A stretch of DNA of 64,000 bases from Tubulanus polymorphus (GCF_964204645.1 NC_134028.1:2418001-2482000); one strand, 5' to 3'; counted from the stretch's first letter, positions 37,201 through 50,460 are shown. The notes: generated from the sequence alone by a model not told the origin. A program made the numbers and translations.

Positions 37201-40200
37201 ACTTCTGAACAGGGAAGTGTCCCTGTTCTGACTAACTGACATTCGGTTTCAGTTTGCCAAAAAGTCGACTAACAAAGTTTTGCCATTTCTGATGAATGTA
37301 GAACCGTTTGAGTCGCAAGTTGACCTGAATCCTGTTTTTGAGAGTCTCTCGATGATGAAATGTTTTTCAAGCAGGTTTTTGTTTGTATCAATGACAGGAA
37401 TTCGATAGACAAGCGACGGTCAACGTACGACACGTGTTCAATGAAATCGATTCGATGCTGTTCGAATCGAACAAAGAACCCGAGCATTTATCGAACCTGG
37501 CGAAAGAATGTAAAGAATGGTCGTCGCAGTTTGTACACCTCAGGTAAAAAAATAGCGAAAATCAATTAGTAACGCGCCGTTTGTGTTAAATCGCTCGCGG
37601 AAATTAGAAAATGTTAGTAGCAATAAAATAACGATATGTTAGTGATATATCCAATTAATGAAATCAATAAAATGCAACGTTTATTGCATGGAAATGGAAA
37701 TTGGTACTGATTTTGTGATTTTATCGTTCTTCCCATTAATTCAAGCTTTTTCATTTAATATATTCATGACATGCGTATCTAATGGTACCGAACGCTGTAC
37801 TTCTTGTTCTTTTGGTTTTTTCTCAATTTCTCCTCTATCCCCCTTTATTCAGGATTCTCGGAAAACAAGTCGTACCTCCTCAAGACGACGGTTTTCAACT
37901 GATACCTATGGACGACTCGACGGGGAACATGTTGGTCGAAATATTCGACAACGATCTCGTTTCTCATGAACCCCAGATGTAAGTTCGCTTTGAAGAAGTT
38001 TTTCGAATATTTCTTTTTAAATGCTGGATGTTTTCTCTACTATCTGTACTTGTGTATTGCGATGATATTGCAGATTGTGTATAAATGGGCAGCATGTAGA
38101 TGCCAAATTGCCTCCACCTGGTGCTAATGTCTCATATTTAGAAGAGGAAATCTTTGCCCAAGATGGACTTTATGAAGATGTGATAGCAGTTGATTACATG
38201 TACGTATTAAGATATCTAAATAATTTGTAAAATCTTAAACGAAGAGTAGTAAAGTGGTTAATGTGAGTTGAACGCGTGATGTCATCAGAACCTGTAGTTC
38301 AGTGGGTTCTGCTACTATGAAAAACTCTATTCTTTCCTATGAATTCAGAGATGAAGGAGGAGGTGGAAGAGGAAGGCGAGGAGGACGTTATCTTCGTAAA
38401 GGATACCCACCGCTTACACCTAATGCCTGTCTCAGAGATAGTGTATCTAACACTACGTTTGATTTCGCCTGGTCAGAAGTACGTATAAACCTACGTAAAA
38501 TATACACGTATTCCATCTGATTATGAGAATCTGACGTTTGAAATAATGTTTGGCTGCTTAAAAGGTTAAAATCTGACTACAGTTAAGTCAAGGTTTTAAC
38601 TCGTGATTGTGGAACTAGTTCTGTCAAAAATAATATTTCTTAAATTTGTATTATTTATTTTTGTAGATTGTTTCATGGATGCGAGTTATGATCAGAATGG
38701 TCACGAGTGACGTAATAAAAAGTGAGTTTCAGTTCATTCTTTCTAGGTATGACTCGCATTTACTGAATTCATATTTTCATTATCGTTCGAATTCGTTATT
38801 TCAGAGAGTGCCAAAGGTTCTGGCGATTTACCCGAAATTCCTGATCTTCCAATTGCCATTTCTCCGTCATCGAGGTTACCTATTGATCTGCCTCAAAGAG
38901 AATTAACGTATCCTCGATTTCAAGAGAAGGTAAAAATCTTCTATAAACTCTTCGTTCATGAAATCCATATCTAACTCATATTTGTCGATTAAGTTTGTTG
39001 TTAAACTATTATTGATTTGTAAATCTAGCCGCTTTAGAATGAAATATATCTCTTGCTTACTTCTAACTTACTGTATATCATCATTATTAATCAATGTTTG
39101 TTATTAAACCCTTATCAATGTGAAATTCTTGCTGTTTTTAGAATAATCAATGTCTCTAACGCTCCTAACTATCGCTTCCGTATATAGCTTACGTACGTCG
39201 CTATCAACTGCGCTGGTTCTGCATGAAGCTTTCATTGTTATTATTTCAGCGTCTATACACCGCTAATACTTGTACACTGGCCGACCTTAAAGATCTATTC
39301 GGCAACCCTATATCCCAGGATCTCCCAGTATAGTGTTCAAAAAATCACCCTCACCGTTTAGACTGACTGACTATTTACCACAATGTTTATTTCACTAATT
39401 CTATATATATATACAGTCAACTCTTATTTCATCATGAAAAATGATTTTATTTTCAGAAATGTCTTTAATGATTTTATCATCATTTCAAGAAAGAAATCGA
39501 TGCATGCCGATCGCACTTTTTCATTTATTGCAGAAAATATATACCTATTGCTTCATTCGATTTGATCAATTGTTTGCTGTGCGTTGTTCGATTTTTCAAA
39601 ACACGACTGCACCAAGATTCATTGAAATATTTACATGAGTATCACATGCCCGTTTATCTGAAGTTTGAAATATGTTGTTCGTGTTTTATTTTAGTCTCGG
39701 TGGTCAACGGCTCAGTCAAACATGGACGGCTCATTAGCAAGTGTTTTAACTATTTCAACTAAGATGTTGTTGAGAAGGGAAAATTCAAACATTCCGTAAG
39801 TAATTTTTAATACGGATAACTTTTTAATTTAAGACAGATAACGGACTATGTACAGCTAACCAGTGCAAGATCGCAGAGCGGTCACTCACTTATATGCTGA
39901 TACTGATACTGAATACCGGTTCCATATTTAGCATATAGCCATTAACTGTGGGAAGTGTTCTATTTTTCGTTATCTTATTTATTCCTGATTTCAATGTTTT
40001 GAATTTTTTTCCAGTGATGTATCTGAAAAAGACATAATTCCTCGTCCTGGATCAAGTCTCAAGTTTATCGGTCGTCCTCCTGGTGCCCGATCATCGGATA
40101 CATTGCACACTCATCTCACGTCGGCGCGCATTAAAGGGGCTCCACGTGGCCGTCTGGCACCATTAGATAGAGCTAAAACACCCAGTGTTGTAAGTATCAC

Positions 40201-43200
40201 TTAAGCCATTTATTTCAATGAATTAGAAAGTTTGAAACTTGCCCCTCATTTCCAAAAATCCATCCATTTATTGGTTTCAAAAGACAAGTAACTGCCAGAA
40301 AAATCACAATATGAAGTAAAAATTGTGAGAGGTTTCATGGTTTGATTTTTGGCCTACCTGGTATTGTAACTCAGATTTTGGCTCATCTAATCACTTTGAA
40401 TGTTTGAGACTGTTTTAAGATTTAAACCTGAGTTTGCCCTGGTATTAAACACTATGTTGTAGGCTAGATTTCATGAAAGAAAACATAAGTTGAGACTGGT
40501 TTCACGAAGCCTTCTCATTCTCAGTGACTTCAACAATTCAGTGATTCACAATTCGTCGGGTTTCCGACCACATTCAGACGTACGCACCTGTTTTGACGCT
40601 TTGATTGATTGATTAATTTCAGGAGGAAGATCGACGAGAGATGAGAGGAGAGGTGGTGATTCGAGGTCATCGATTACAAACCGTTAATGATCGCAGTTCT
40701 AGTCAAGCGGATCATCTATCATCGTCACCGTATACGATGTTTCGTAACGGAGCTCTACCACCGATCGGGTTAGAAAGTCCGGAGCATCCTCCTCCATCGC
40801 AACGAGGCATTGTAAGTTCGCAAGACCATTCTGGAAATGACGTCTGCCTCCATAAATGCCCGGAGTTTTAATTTGATCGATCTCACTTGTATAGATTCAA
40901 CTTATCGTGTCAAACTCGTGGCCTTCTCATGCATGTCTATATAGAACCCACATAATGAAGATTTAACAACAAAATCTGTTCACCTGGACCCAGTTCCACA
41001 GTTCTGAGTTAAGATTTGACTCAAGATTTAACTCATCGACAATGAACTGATTTTAACTAAGAGTTAACTCTAACCCATAACTGTGGAACTGGATCCTGAT
41101 ATTTTTTATTGGACAGTTAGTTACATATTAGTTACATAGGCTTTCGCAGGCAATTGTTAAAAACTTGTTTGAATTTGTTTATCGTTTTAGAGGAGAAATC
41201 AGTTTAATCGAGCCAGTAGTGCAATAGCGGATAAACTAGAGAACAGAGTTCCTGTACGCGATCGCGAACGTTACGCTATGCCAGCAGAAAATCTCAACAG
41301 ACCCAGCACAACTCATACATTTAGAGTAAGTTCGATATATTTTGCCAAGTATCGGTCGTTACTGATATTCATTTGACGTGAAGCTGATGGCTATCCTGTT
41401 GTATCAGACAGGGTGTGGAGAGACATCAGAGGTGCTTCTCGGCGACCAGGAGTTCCATTACGGTTTCAACATCCCTCACCACCTCCTTCATATTAATATC
41501 ATTCATTGTAGAGCTTTTCTTTTAGCGATCAAATAAACGCGCAAAGATAAGATGCATTCTTAGACTCACTCCGGGTGGCATTTAAAGAAAATGTGAGGTG
41601 ATTTGCCTGTAGCTGTCTGACTAATGGAGTGTATTTTCTATGATCCCATTCCTGATGTTTGTTAAACAGCCTGTTAGCAATCAAATATTCAACCCTGAAT
41701 TCAAGCTACGTTGCATGCAGCTAAAAGAACAATGATCTTACTGAAAACTTACTTCCCTTAAATCGTTGTTGCGTTTAGGTCTGTTGTATCCTTATATGTA
41801 TAAATACTCGTATCAATGGTATCCCGAGCTAATGTAGTTTTACCCTTGTTTTACGTATCTGAAGTTCGTGTTGGTTAGTGAAAATGAGTTTGATACGAAA
41901 GGACTTGAAACGAACGATAGATCTAGATTTTAATGATTTAGTCGAAAGTAGCTTTCTTTAAAAAGCAGATCACATGATTACGGTTGATGTAAGATTGTTG
42001 ATCTTTTCTTTTTGTAGTCTGACACTCCATTTACCAATCCAGCTCGTCGCTCATCAACGCCACTGGGTATTACAACTCTCAGAGCAGGTCTCAGTAAGTA
42101 TTGATTTTGTACACATAAACCTACTAGGTATTTAGAAGTGTATGATGAATGTTTTTATTTTCTTGTAGATGTAACGGGTAACAGCATTCCAAATCCGGCG
42201 GATTATCAGCTGGATGAAGAGGATGATGAAGATTTCCAGGATGCGCATTCGCATTGGGGTGAGTTTCCTTGAGTTTCCGCGAAATTTGTGCTTCGGCTTC
42301 TTAAACACAGTGAACGCAAAGATTGTCCGCTTCGTAATGGCATTTTACTCATTTCACTGAATTACCAAATTTTTTCGATTCGAATTCATCCGCTTGATGA
42401 TCCAACCGAGAATTTCTGATACAAATAAGTCGATTTAATTTCGAAAATTCCGTCCAATTTCGGCTTTCGATGACGATGTATAAGATTAGCCAGTAATTTT
42501 GTGCCTATAACGATCAGATTCAGAATTCTATTAAGGTGACGGACTGCATTTATGTTGTAAGTAGTAGCGATGTTCTGTTCGGGTAGTTAACTAGCGAATT
42601 CGTCGTCGTTGACGTTTCAAGTTGTGTTCTGTATTAAATCAGTTGTTGTTGCGTTTCTATTTTGTTACGAATACAGGCCAAAGCTTCCCTCCTCCTAAAA
42701 TGAAGACTGCTTCCCCTGTTGTTACAGCTTATAGGCAACGATCTGGATCTTCCAATCTATGACATTGGTAAAATTATAGCCTCGTGTGCACTCGATTATT
42801 ATCGTCATTATCGTTTCTGCATGTAATTATACTATTCGTGGAACTGGTTGTTCTAAAGTTCCGGCAGCACTTTCTATTCTTTCTCTACATATATGCTATT
42901 TGAGTCACATGCTCTGCGTTGATTGCTGCACTTGACCTTGAATTTAAGCTAGAAACGAAAATGTTTTTATAGAGTCTATTTCTGAAATACACTATTTCGA
43001 GGGAAGAAATCACGATTTCTTAGCCCCAGTTGCGAGGTTGTGATACAAGTTTATGGTCTTAAGATATTTTTAGATTGGTCGTAGATCCAAAATATGCTAA
43101 GACTGAGCTTAGATCTACGCGGTATGTCTGTGCAACTGGCCACTTGTCGAATAGTCGTTAAAAAAGTTTCTTTGCGCCAAATTGTTAATGATGGATTCGA

Positions 43201-44395
43201 TTAACCTTTTTGCAGGCAACTCTAAACACCTCCCTATGTATCAATATGGGAGAGTAAATCATAGATTTGGTAAGAAATCGATTCTGCATAATATTTATAG
43301 TTGTTGTTTAGATCCAGTATTCATTTGCAATTCTAGATCCAGTTCCACGTGGTGTGATTTAGAATGAACCATCAAACATAATCAAAATCCAGTTCATTCT
43401 CGATCATCTTATCAACTCTGAAAGTTTTGAGTGTAAATTACACCTGCGGAACTGGATTCTAATCACATGCTTCTTTATAGATACTCTATGTATTATATAC
43501 ATGTCATCCTCCCTGGCAGGGTTTCGAACCTGATGGCATCACCCACAAAACTTGTGGCACCAATGAGATTGCTCATTGTATAATCACTGAGGCTAATTTC
43601 ACAGAAAAACCCGGGCTAAGATAAAACAGGATTTCTGATTGGCTAATAATTACATCATCTAAGTTGCACATTCAGGCTAGTGTGGCAGGGTTTCGTACCG
43701 TGCCATCAGGTTCAAATCCCTGCTAAAGGAGCATGTACACATGTACTTTTACAAACATTATTCTTCATTACATTCTCACATATTGTTCGTTTCCTATTCC
43801 TCTTATTCCAGTATGTTTTTCATTTTATAATGTTCAGCAAAAAGTGAATTTCAGCCTTTTTAGAAATTCTATTCGTCACAAAGTCCAGTATTTAGCATAT
43901 GAGAACATTCAATTTTATAGAGCAATAGAGTGAACCTAGACTTCGTACAAAAACCTAGTGCTGAGGTTCAACTATTTTCTATGGTAGTTGCTATCATATT
44001 ATTTATCAATGTACAATATATAAACGATTTCTAAAAATCTTTATTTATACTTTCCCTAATGTAGTGTATGAAATGATTATGCTAATTAGATATAAGTACC
44101 CCCTTATTACGCATAATACTGCTGTCAAAATTCAGAAAGTGAATCGTTTATCTAAATGAATCTACCGGTATATGCTTATAATCATAGATATTAAAAAATT
44201 ACAGACTTTTCATGTTTCAATTGAGAAAACAACTTACCCTGCTTAGTATTTCACCAAATTTACAGATATCTGAAACTCCGTGTAGCGTGTAATGTTTACA
44301 AATGGTATCGATTTCTCATTCCAGTGCCATCTCATCCGCACCCGGCTAACAACCCATACCGTCGCAGCAAGGTGATCAGTTCATTGGTCAGGTGA
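34240..44395 (+). CDS. FAM149B1: FAM149B1-like protein (DUF3719), about 658-671 residues, alternative 3' ends
   Basis: Orthologue of the FAM149 family; human FAM149B1 is needed for normal cilia and is mutated in a Joubert-type ciliopathy. Coding exons: 34240-34304, 35891-36013, 36523-36673, 37398-37543, 37853-37978, 38074-38199, 38349-38478, 38667-38721, 38805-38929, 39250-39327, 39695-39795, 40015-40189, 40623-40811, 41191-41325, 42018-42093, 42169-42258. It then ends either at 42677-42762 (stop) or through 43216-43269 and 44325-44395 (stop). All phases agree. Family marks are KECKEWSSQFVHLRILGKQ, the DUF3719 core around KGYPPLTPNA and IVSWMRVMIRM, and LPPIGLE in the tail. The tail is rich in R, P and S. 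A second donor 15 bases downstream ends exon 3 at 36688. Poly(A) signals at 45426 and 46098 support the distal end. Confidence 0.88.
34690..34900. mobile_element. Copy of the GATCACGCGG-ended element family, in first intron
   Basis: Begins ATAGCCGTGATCGCAGAC then AATTTGGCCCGGGCC. It contains a block (around GAGTCACTTGCGGAACC) that is the reverse complement of the internal part of the element at 3928-4342. It lies in intron 1 of the FAM149B1-like gene. Confidence 0.5.
40986..41097. mobile_element. Short fold-back element (family 2, ends GGACCCAGTTCCACA)
   Basis: About 112 bases with inverted ends GGACCCAGTTCCACAGTT and AACTGTGGAACTGGATCC. A second copy lies at 43336-43459. Both are in introns of the FAM149B1-like gene. 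Confidence 0.65.
43023..43142. mobile_element. Short fold-back element (CCCCAGTTGC ends)
   Basis: About 120 bases with ends GCCCCAGTTGC and GCAACTGGC plus inner inverted blocks (TAGATTGGTCGTAGATC against GATCTACGC). It is related in its termini to the element at 22249-22377. Confidence 0.5.
43336..43459. mobile_element. Short fold-back element (family 2, second copy)
   Basis: Ends GATCCAGTTCCACGTG and CACCTGCGGAACTGGATTC pair with each other and match the copy at 40986-41097. Confidence 0.6.
43497..43735. mobile_element. tRNA-derived SINE pair in opposite orientation
   Basis: The - strand of 43497-43592 has an A-box-like TAGCCTCAGTGATTATAC and a B-box-like GGTTCGAAACCCTGC. The + strand near 43715 carries GGTTCAAATCCCTGC. 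The arrangement looks like two SINE heads in inverted orientation. Neither is a plausible intact tRNA gene. Confidence 0.4.
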
Positions 44396-46130
44396 TCGTT
44401 TAATAACTGAACTAAACGTGGATCGAGTAATTCCTATAGGCAGCTGACGAAACTACGCATTCGCTTCATCGCAAACTTGTTTTAAAAACTTGTTATAAAA
44501 CAATGGATTGTCGTCGAGATTATCGAGGAATGCCATCCCTAGTCCAGTATGGCTTTATTTACATGGTATTCATGTATCGGAATCTTCTTGCGTCCATCGA
44601 CACATCATCATCGAAAAACGAGTACTTCGCGTCCAATTGACAATTTCAGTGTTTGGATTGTGAATTCGGTGTATGATATATATAAGCACATCATCAGGAC
44701 GAGATGAATTCATTGCAGTTGTTGCTGATATGAACAGTTAATGCTGCAGGTGTCCGCTGATATCCATAAATCAATGTATAAAGACAATTCTGTTTCATCA
44801 AACTGTTTTCACTTCGTTCAAGCTGTGATATCTATATATACAAAATCATTGCTTTTTAGTCATCGTAGAACACAGAATTTATTTGTGCCTGATTTCTGTT
44901 TCGCACCGACTGATTGTCGCGTACTATTTCAGTACTTCGCGAGCGCTTAAAATTCTAGTGTTGATTATTCTACACCTCAGGGATACAAAGACGAGTGCGT
45001 GGTGAAAAACTTTTTAAAAATAATTATTATTATAAAAGATGAAGTAAGTTTTGTCAAATCAGGGAGCTGGTAATAGACCTGGTCAAATGCACAAACTAAT
45101 TCAGCCAAAATTTAGGATTAGCATCTACTGTAAATAACTTCGAATGGCCCAATATTTTGAAGCTGACTCGTAGATAATGTTAGATTAGTTAGTTAGTTAT
45201 TGTATAATTAAAAGTAATGTTTAGCATTTATTCAAGTCTTTTGATCTCTTTTGAAAGTGAGTTACTACAGATTCGGATAGGAAATCATTATATTATCATT
45301 TTCTATGCACTGCAGTAGTAGTGCGCATGCAGGACACATTGATGAACGTCTGAATCATGATATCAAATTAACGTACTTATTCAAGAGCAGCAGCAGCAGC
45401 ATCGGTTTTTTATTGATGTTTTTGAAATAAATGAATATTATACATAGGTCAAATTGTAGTATATTTGTAAATGAAATTGTAAATAGAATAGATTATAATA
45501 TGTACAGAACGTATAAAATCTCTAACATTAGTTTTCATATGAATTAGCTAATCTACTAATATCGGTTTTAATGTTTTTAAAACTTTTATATTGAAAAACG
45601 CATTCTAGGCTTCATCCTGCTAACTGACTGGATATATCGTTCAGTACGTTGGATCAACTGGAAATATTTGGAGGTGAGAAGTAAGCTAATCGGTGTGTAA
45701 AAGTTCACTGATTGTAAGTTTAACTCCAGGTGCTGGTTTTATAGAGGTCAGTTTAAACTTGAACTCGGTCGACTGAAGGAGTTGAATTAATGCATAACTG
45801 TTTTCATAAAACCTCTTCCTGTGCTAAAAAAGCAAAGATGAATTTTCGAAGTGTTGGATGAATGAAGAAGTCACATTTGGTTATGTTATACAAAATGCTC
45901 TACCGGTATTTATAATATTTCGCCAAAATTGGCATCGGCCTCCAACCTCATCTGTGCAGAATTTTCAACATTTTCTTCAAATATAAAAGATAGTGATTTG
46001 AATTGTTATTATTTATTATTATTATCATTATATGATTATTATTATTATCATTATGTACTTAAAAAGAGAAAGGTACTTGTATCTTGGTCTTAAATGAAAT
46101 AAAGTTGAAATAATTTTTTGTAGAAAATTT
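44396..46130 (+). other. Probable long 3' untranslated region of the FAM149B1-like gene
   Basis: No coding sequence is seen after the distal stop. AATAAA signals lie at 45426-45431 and 46098-46103. A short (CAG)n run is at about 45386 and an ATT-type microsatellite at 46005-46055. Confidence 0.5.
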
Positions 46131-46712
46131 CCTGTGTTTATTTAAATATTTATTTAACATCTGAACCTAGTGAATCGGTTGTGAGTAAAGATTCGACTTA
46201 AGGGTTAAAATAAGACACGTGAAAAGAGCTGATATGAAATGAGCTAGTTTCATTTTACACGGGAACGTGTGAGTCGTGGTGACCCAGCTAGGTGGTGGCT
46301 TAGTTCACATTTCCACCGTCAGTGATAGGGGCAGCACTTGACGGTACTAGTATTTATTCTATACAGCGGCGCTAAACATATTTTCTAAAAAGTGCAGCCT
46401 TCGATAATTCGACCGTGATCCACGTGAAAAAATACCATTAGTGCATGATGTGCTGATTTAAATCAACAGGTAAACTGATTATTTTACTGTACGTCGAAAA
46501 AATGCCTCTAGATCCAAGCCGTGAGCATTCCATTAATTTTTGAAGTTAACCATGCATAATACTAACTAATGTCAATGAGACATGGAAAATATGCAAAAAA
46601 CGTCGAATTTACTTTTAAATTTTTTTTCACTTTCAATTTCATTTTTTTAGGTTTTCCAACAGACCGTTTCACATCTTACTGAAGGGAAGAAGGCAGAGAA
46701 TACTTAGTGAAA

Positions 46713-48374
46713 ATGAGACTCGCGTTGCAAAGTTTTCGAACCGTTTTACTGTTAAGCAGGAGAATTCTGCCGCAAAGAACTAGACGAATATCTCATAACG
46801 ATATTAATAGTCTTCGGAAAATCTCATTGAGTCGAGCGCTGTCAACTTCGAAATGTTTTTATGACGAGAAAAACAATGAAGCAGATATAAACACACCAGA
46901 AGATGTAGAAAAGGCCGGAATAACAAAAAGTCGATGGGCTGAAGTACCGATCGAACAGATCACTTTGAAAGAAATCGGTCTGATGACTAAAGATGAACAG
47001 ATTCATATCGCTGATCGTTGGTTCGAATCATTGACGTCCGAACAGAAAAAATATTACGACCTCATGAAAATGGAGTACGACGTAATGTTGTCGACTGGTC
47101 ACCACGTTCCTAGACAGATGGAGATGTATATGTGGATGAAAATATGCATGGATCCGTCATACGCTAATCGTCGCCGTACGTATAAATACCTCGCGATCGT
47201 CGAGCAACAAGGTTTGAAAGCCGAGAAAAAACGATTGAAAAAACGCGAACATTTAGAATCGCTGCCGAAGACCGAATACCGCGACGAGGACGGCGGATTT
47301 CATTATACGACGTTCAGACGTAACTCATTCTTACAACGAATCGAACGACCGATGATGAATCGATTTTACTACAACAATATCTACAACGCGTTACTATGGG
47401 GACAGAAACTCGTGTTCGATTTCGACTACGACGATATCATGCGTCCGCGAGATATCACGAATATGATCGATCAGTTTCTCGAATCGCACGGACACAATCG
47501 CGTTCACCGCGATCCGTTTTATTTCTATGTGTGTAACGCGTCGCCCGATTCGGCGTCGGTGCAGCGTCTCTACCGCAGCGCGTCGGGAATCGACGAATAC
47601 CCGTTCACCGTCACCGAGAAAAGCTACTTAGATATATTTCCACGTGATAAGTTAGTTTACTTGTCACCGAATGCACCGGCGATGCTCGAGGACTATAATC
47701 ACGATGATGTGTATATCGTCGGTGGATTAGTCGATAAGATTGTCTGTCAACCGGTTACGATGGCAAAAGCGAAGCGCGAAGGCATTCGTATGGCCAAGTT
47801 ACCAATTGATCTTTATTACAGGTATGTCTGTCTAATTTATTATCGACGACTACATTAACCAATAATTTCTACCCGATTGAGAAACTTAACTGTGGTTTTG
47901 CTTTGAAAATGTTCTGTTCATCCAAAACAGCTTATTTTGGCTTTAAGACTGCTCCGAAATAAGAACCAGAGTAAAGAATGGATTGAGTTTGTGTCACTTT
48001 GCTCTGTATAATTACTTATGTTCCAATGATGAAGCAGTAATCATTTTCTAATGACAACCCCCACTTCCCTGAATTAGACAAATTTTACTGCTTTACTGAA
48101 AATTATTCATTACTGAAATGATACTGTATGTTTCTATTTTTTCCAATGCAGATTTGTCAGCGGATCGAAGTCTTTGTCGTTGGATCAAATAACGCGTATT
48201 CTTTTAGATATGAAAGACACGGGTGATTGGACGACGGCACTTCGTCATATTCCCAAACGTAAAGTTATACCGATGTCGGAAATTCGCGAGGAAGAACGAC
48301 GACGTGATGAGAGGAGGGCCGAGGCCATGCGTAAACGAGCAACGCGTAACAGAAGATCAAACTACCATTACTAG
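46713..48374 (+). CDS. TRMT10C: TRMT10C / mitochondrial RNase P subunit 1 (MRPP1)
   Basis: tRNA m1R9 methyltransferase-type subunit of animal mitochondrial RNase P, which works with a short-chain dehydrogenase and the nuclease PRORP to cut 5' leaders from mitochondrial tRNAs. Two exons: 46713-47821 and 48152-48374; 443 residues, near the usual size. The N-terminus is Arg/Ser/Leu-rich without acidic residues, as expected of a mitochondrial presequence. The Trm10 domain fills the C-terminal half: VYLSPNAPAMLEDYNHDDVY, YIVGGLVDK, AKAKREGIRMAKLPIDLYYR, then LSLDQITRILLDMK, GDWTTALRHIPKRK. A basic Arg/Glu-rich tail ends in HY. The start is the first ATG after an in-frame TAG at 46704. Poly(A) signal AATAAA at 48555-48560. 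TACO1 lies downstream in convergent orientation. Confidence 0.9.
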
Positions 48375-48432
48375 TTGAATCAGTTGCTTAGAATCATGTG
48401 TTATTACATTAAGATTGATATGTATCATTTTG

Positions 48433-48530
48433 CGGCAAGTGGCTCAAAAGTTGGGGAAAGTTAACCACTAGATTGATGCTCTAGTGACATTTGAAAGTGA
48501 ACTCTAACCAACTTTAAGCAACTAGCCCAT
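48433..48530. mobile_element. Fold-back element copy in TRMT10C 3' UTR
   Basis: Ends GGCAAGTGGCTCAAAAGTTG and CAACTTTAAGCAACTAGCC are inverted and resemble the family 1 element at 22249-22377. It lies between the stop codon and the poly(A) signal, so it is probably transcribed into a hairpin. Confidence 0.5.
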
Positions 48531-49077
48531 TACTAGTACTACCGTATGTTTAATAATAAAACTTTTTATGAATAAGATCTAAATTGTTACATGTTTGAAA
48601 TACTAAATGCTGTTGTTCAGGGTCCCAACAACTCCTTGAAATTGGAAATGTTTGTACGGCAGTTGTACAGTGAACTACGCCTTAATTGGTGCAATGGGTG
48701 TGTGTACTGTTATTGGTATGTGAAAGTGATGCTGAAGCTTTCTCAAAATTTTCTCCTTTCAAAACTCATTATATCCGGGAATGACAAATCTGCTGTTGGA
48801 ATAATCGATAGATTGTGTTGCTTTATTGGCGTATCGACTTGAACTGTTGTCAAAAGATCTCGACCAAGTAGAATAGAATAGCAGAAATAAGTTTACAAAC
48901 GAAAATGTAAAAGATATGATTTATAATTTATTCAACACAATCGATAATGATATACATGCCACAACACTTGCTAGGTTTAAGATGTATAAAAAAGAGAGCA
49001 AATGCTCAAGATTCAGACACAAAACTGAGCCCAAAAAGTAAACTAATTTATAACAACTTATTCTAGATATGTGTATA

Positions 49078-50460
49078 TCATTCAACATCTGGTTCAACAT
49101 TGTCATAAATACTGAGAACTGGATCTTCGAAGTTATCCAGTTTATCGTACAAAATCGATAAAAATTCTAGTTGATTTTTGTTTAATTTTACAAAGTTCGT
49201 CGGTACATATTCCAGTTTCGAATGCGTAACAGTTTTTCCCGTCGTAGACTCCAAATGTTTTGTCATTTTGTGGAGATCTTTGGTGTCGCAATGAAACTGA
49301 AACGTACGAAGTAGAAGCAACAATTAGATATTCAGTACATTTCCGATCTATAGCCTTCATACATACTTAAAGTTGACCCCGCCGGCTGCACCCTGTACAT
49401 TACTTTATAAAAATCATGATCAAGCTAACCACAACCGATAAGAAGAAACAAGGTATAATTTTTTAGCCTGAATATCTCGGGACTCGCTTACAAATATGGA
49501 CTCACTTCATAGACATTTCTTCCTGATGAATCTAACACTGATTGAACATCTTCAGCTCCTGCCTCAATGGCGTGTTCCATCGCTGTATCCAAATTTTCTT
49601 CACCCTCATATGGTAAATGCGCGATGCCTTTGTAATCGAATGAGAATCTCGTCATACCGTTATCTAGCAATTGCCCTCTGAAAAATATAAACTCATCTTT
49701 TACAAATCTTAAATCTAGAACATGTTCGAAATTTAATCGTGTTGGATTTATTACAGTGGCACAAACCCTGTGGATTTTAGAATGTTTTGAATTTTTTGTC
49801 TAGTACGTGTGGCTTTATCAGTCAATACTTCAACAATAAGGAAACAGTTGCCGGGCCCTTTCATCTCTACGTGTATCACTTTTCCATCTTTACTCTTTTC
49901 GCCCTGAATTATAAGTATTTTGGTGAAGTAGTAACATTCACTTATCCTGGACCAAATATTCGAACTACTTAAAGCGAGATATTACGGCATTTGATTTGCA
50001 CTCACGGCACGTTTTAAAGCATTTTGAATCGTTGATTTTGGAACATCTTTCGATTCTGCTTCGAGAATCGCGCGTTCCAACTGACGATTCAGTTTCGGAT
50101 CTGCACTTCCACCTTCTAAAATAAACGAAACCAAAATCAAACTTCCTACATCAAGAACACGTTTTTTTCAGTCGAAAAAATGGACAGATTGAATAACCCA
50201 CCCTTTATTGCTATATTCATTTTGAGTACAATTTTTGAGGTCATATTCATTCTTTCTTTGTCTTTCGCTGCTTTGATATGTCGGATATTCTGCCACTTGC
50301 TGTGTCCGGCGTATAACTTGATATTTGTATAAAAACTAGCCACATGTTGACGTTGGATAACTGCCCCACTGTAGCGAGAACTAGCCGCGTGACGAGTCAT
50401 AAATGATATTGTCGATGACAGGTTTCCTCTCAAACTCTGAGTCGCTATGATTAGTGACAT
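49078..50460 (-). CDS. TACO1: TACO1 (YebC/PmpR family translational activator of mitochondrial COX1)
   Basis: Mitochondrial member of the YebC family; the human protein promotes translation of cytochrome c oxidase subunit 1. Five exons on the - strand: 50202-50460, 50006-50115, 49767-49903, 49506-49677, 49078-49296; 298 residues, as in human (297). The family signature AGHSKWQNIRHIKAAKDKER begins the mature protein after an Arg/Ser-rich presequence. Then come KSTIQNALKRA, VEMKGPGNCFLIVEVLTD, ILKSTGGQLLDNG, AIEAGAEDV and the C-terminal YDNVEPDVE. All exon phases agree. The start chosen is the ATG at 50460; the open frame runs further upstream without an ATG. A poly(A) signal on the - strand is at 48932-48927. 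The gene converges on TRMT10C. Confidence 0.92.
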
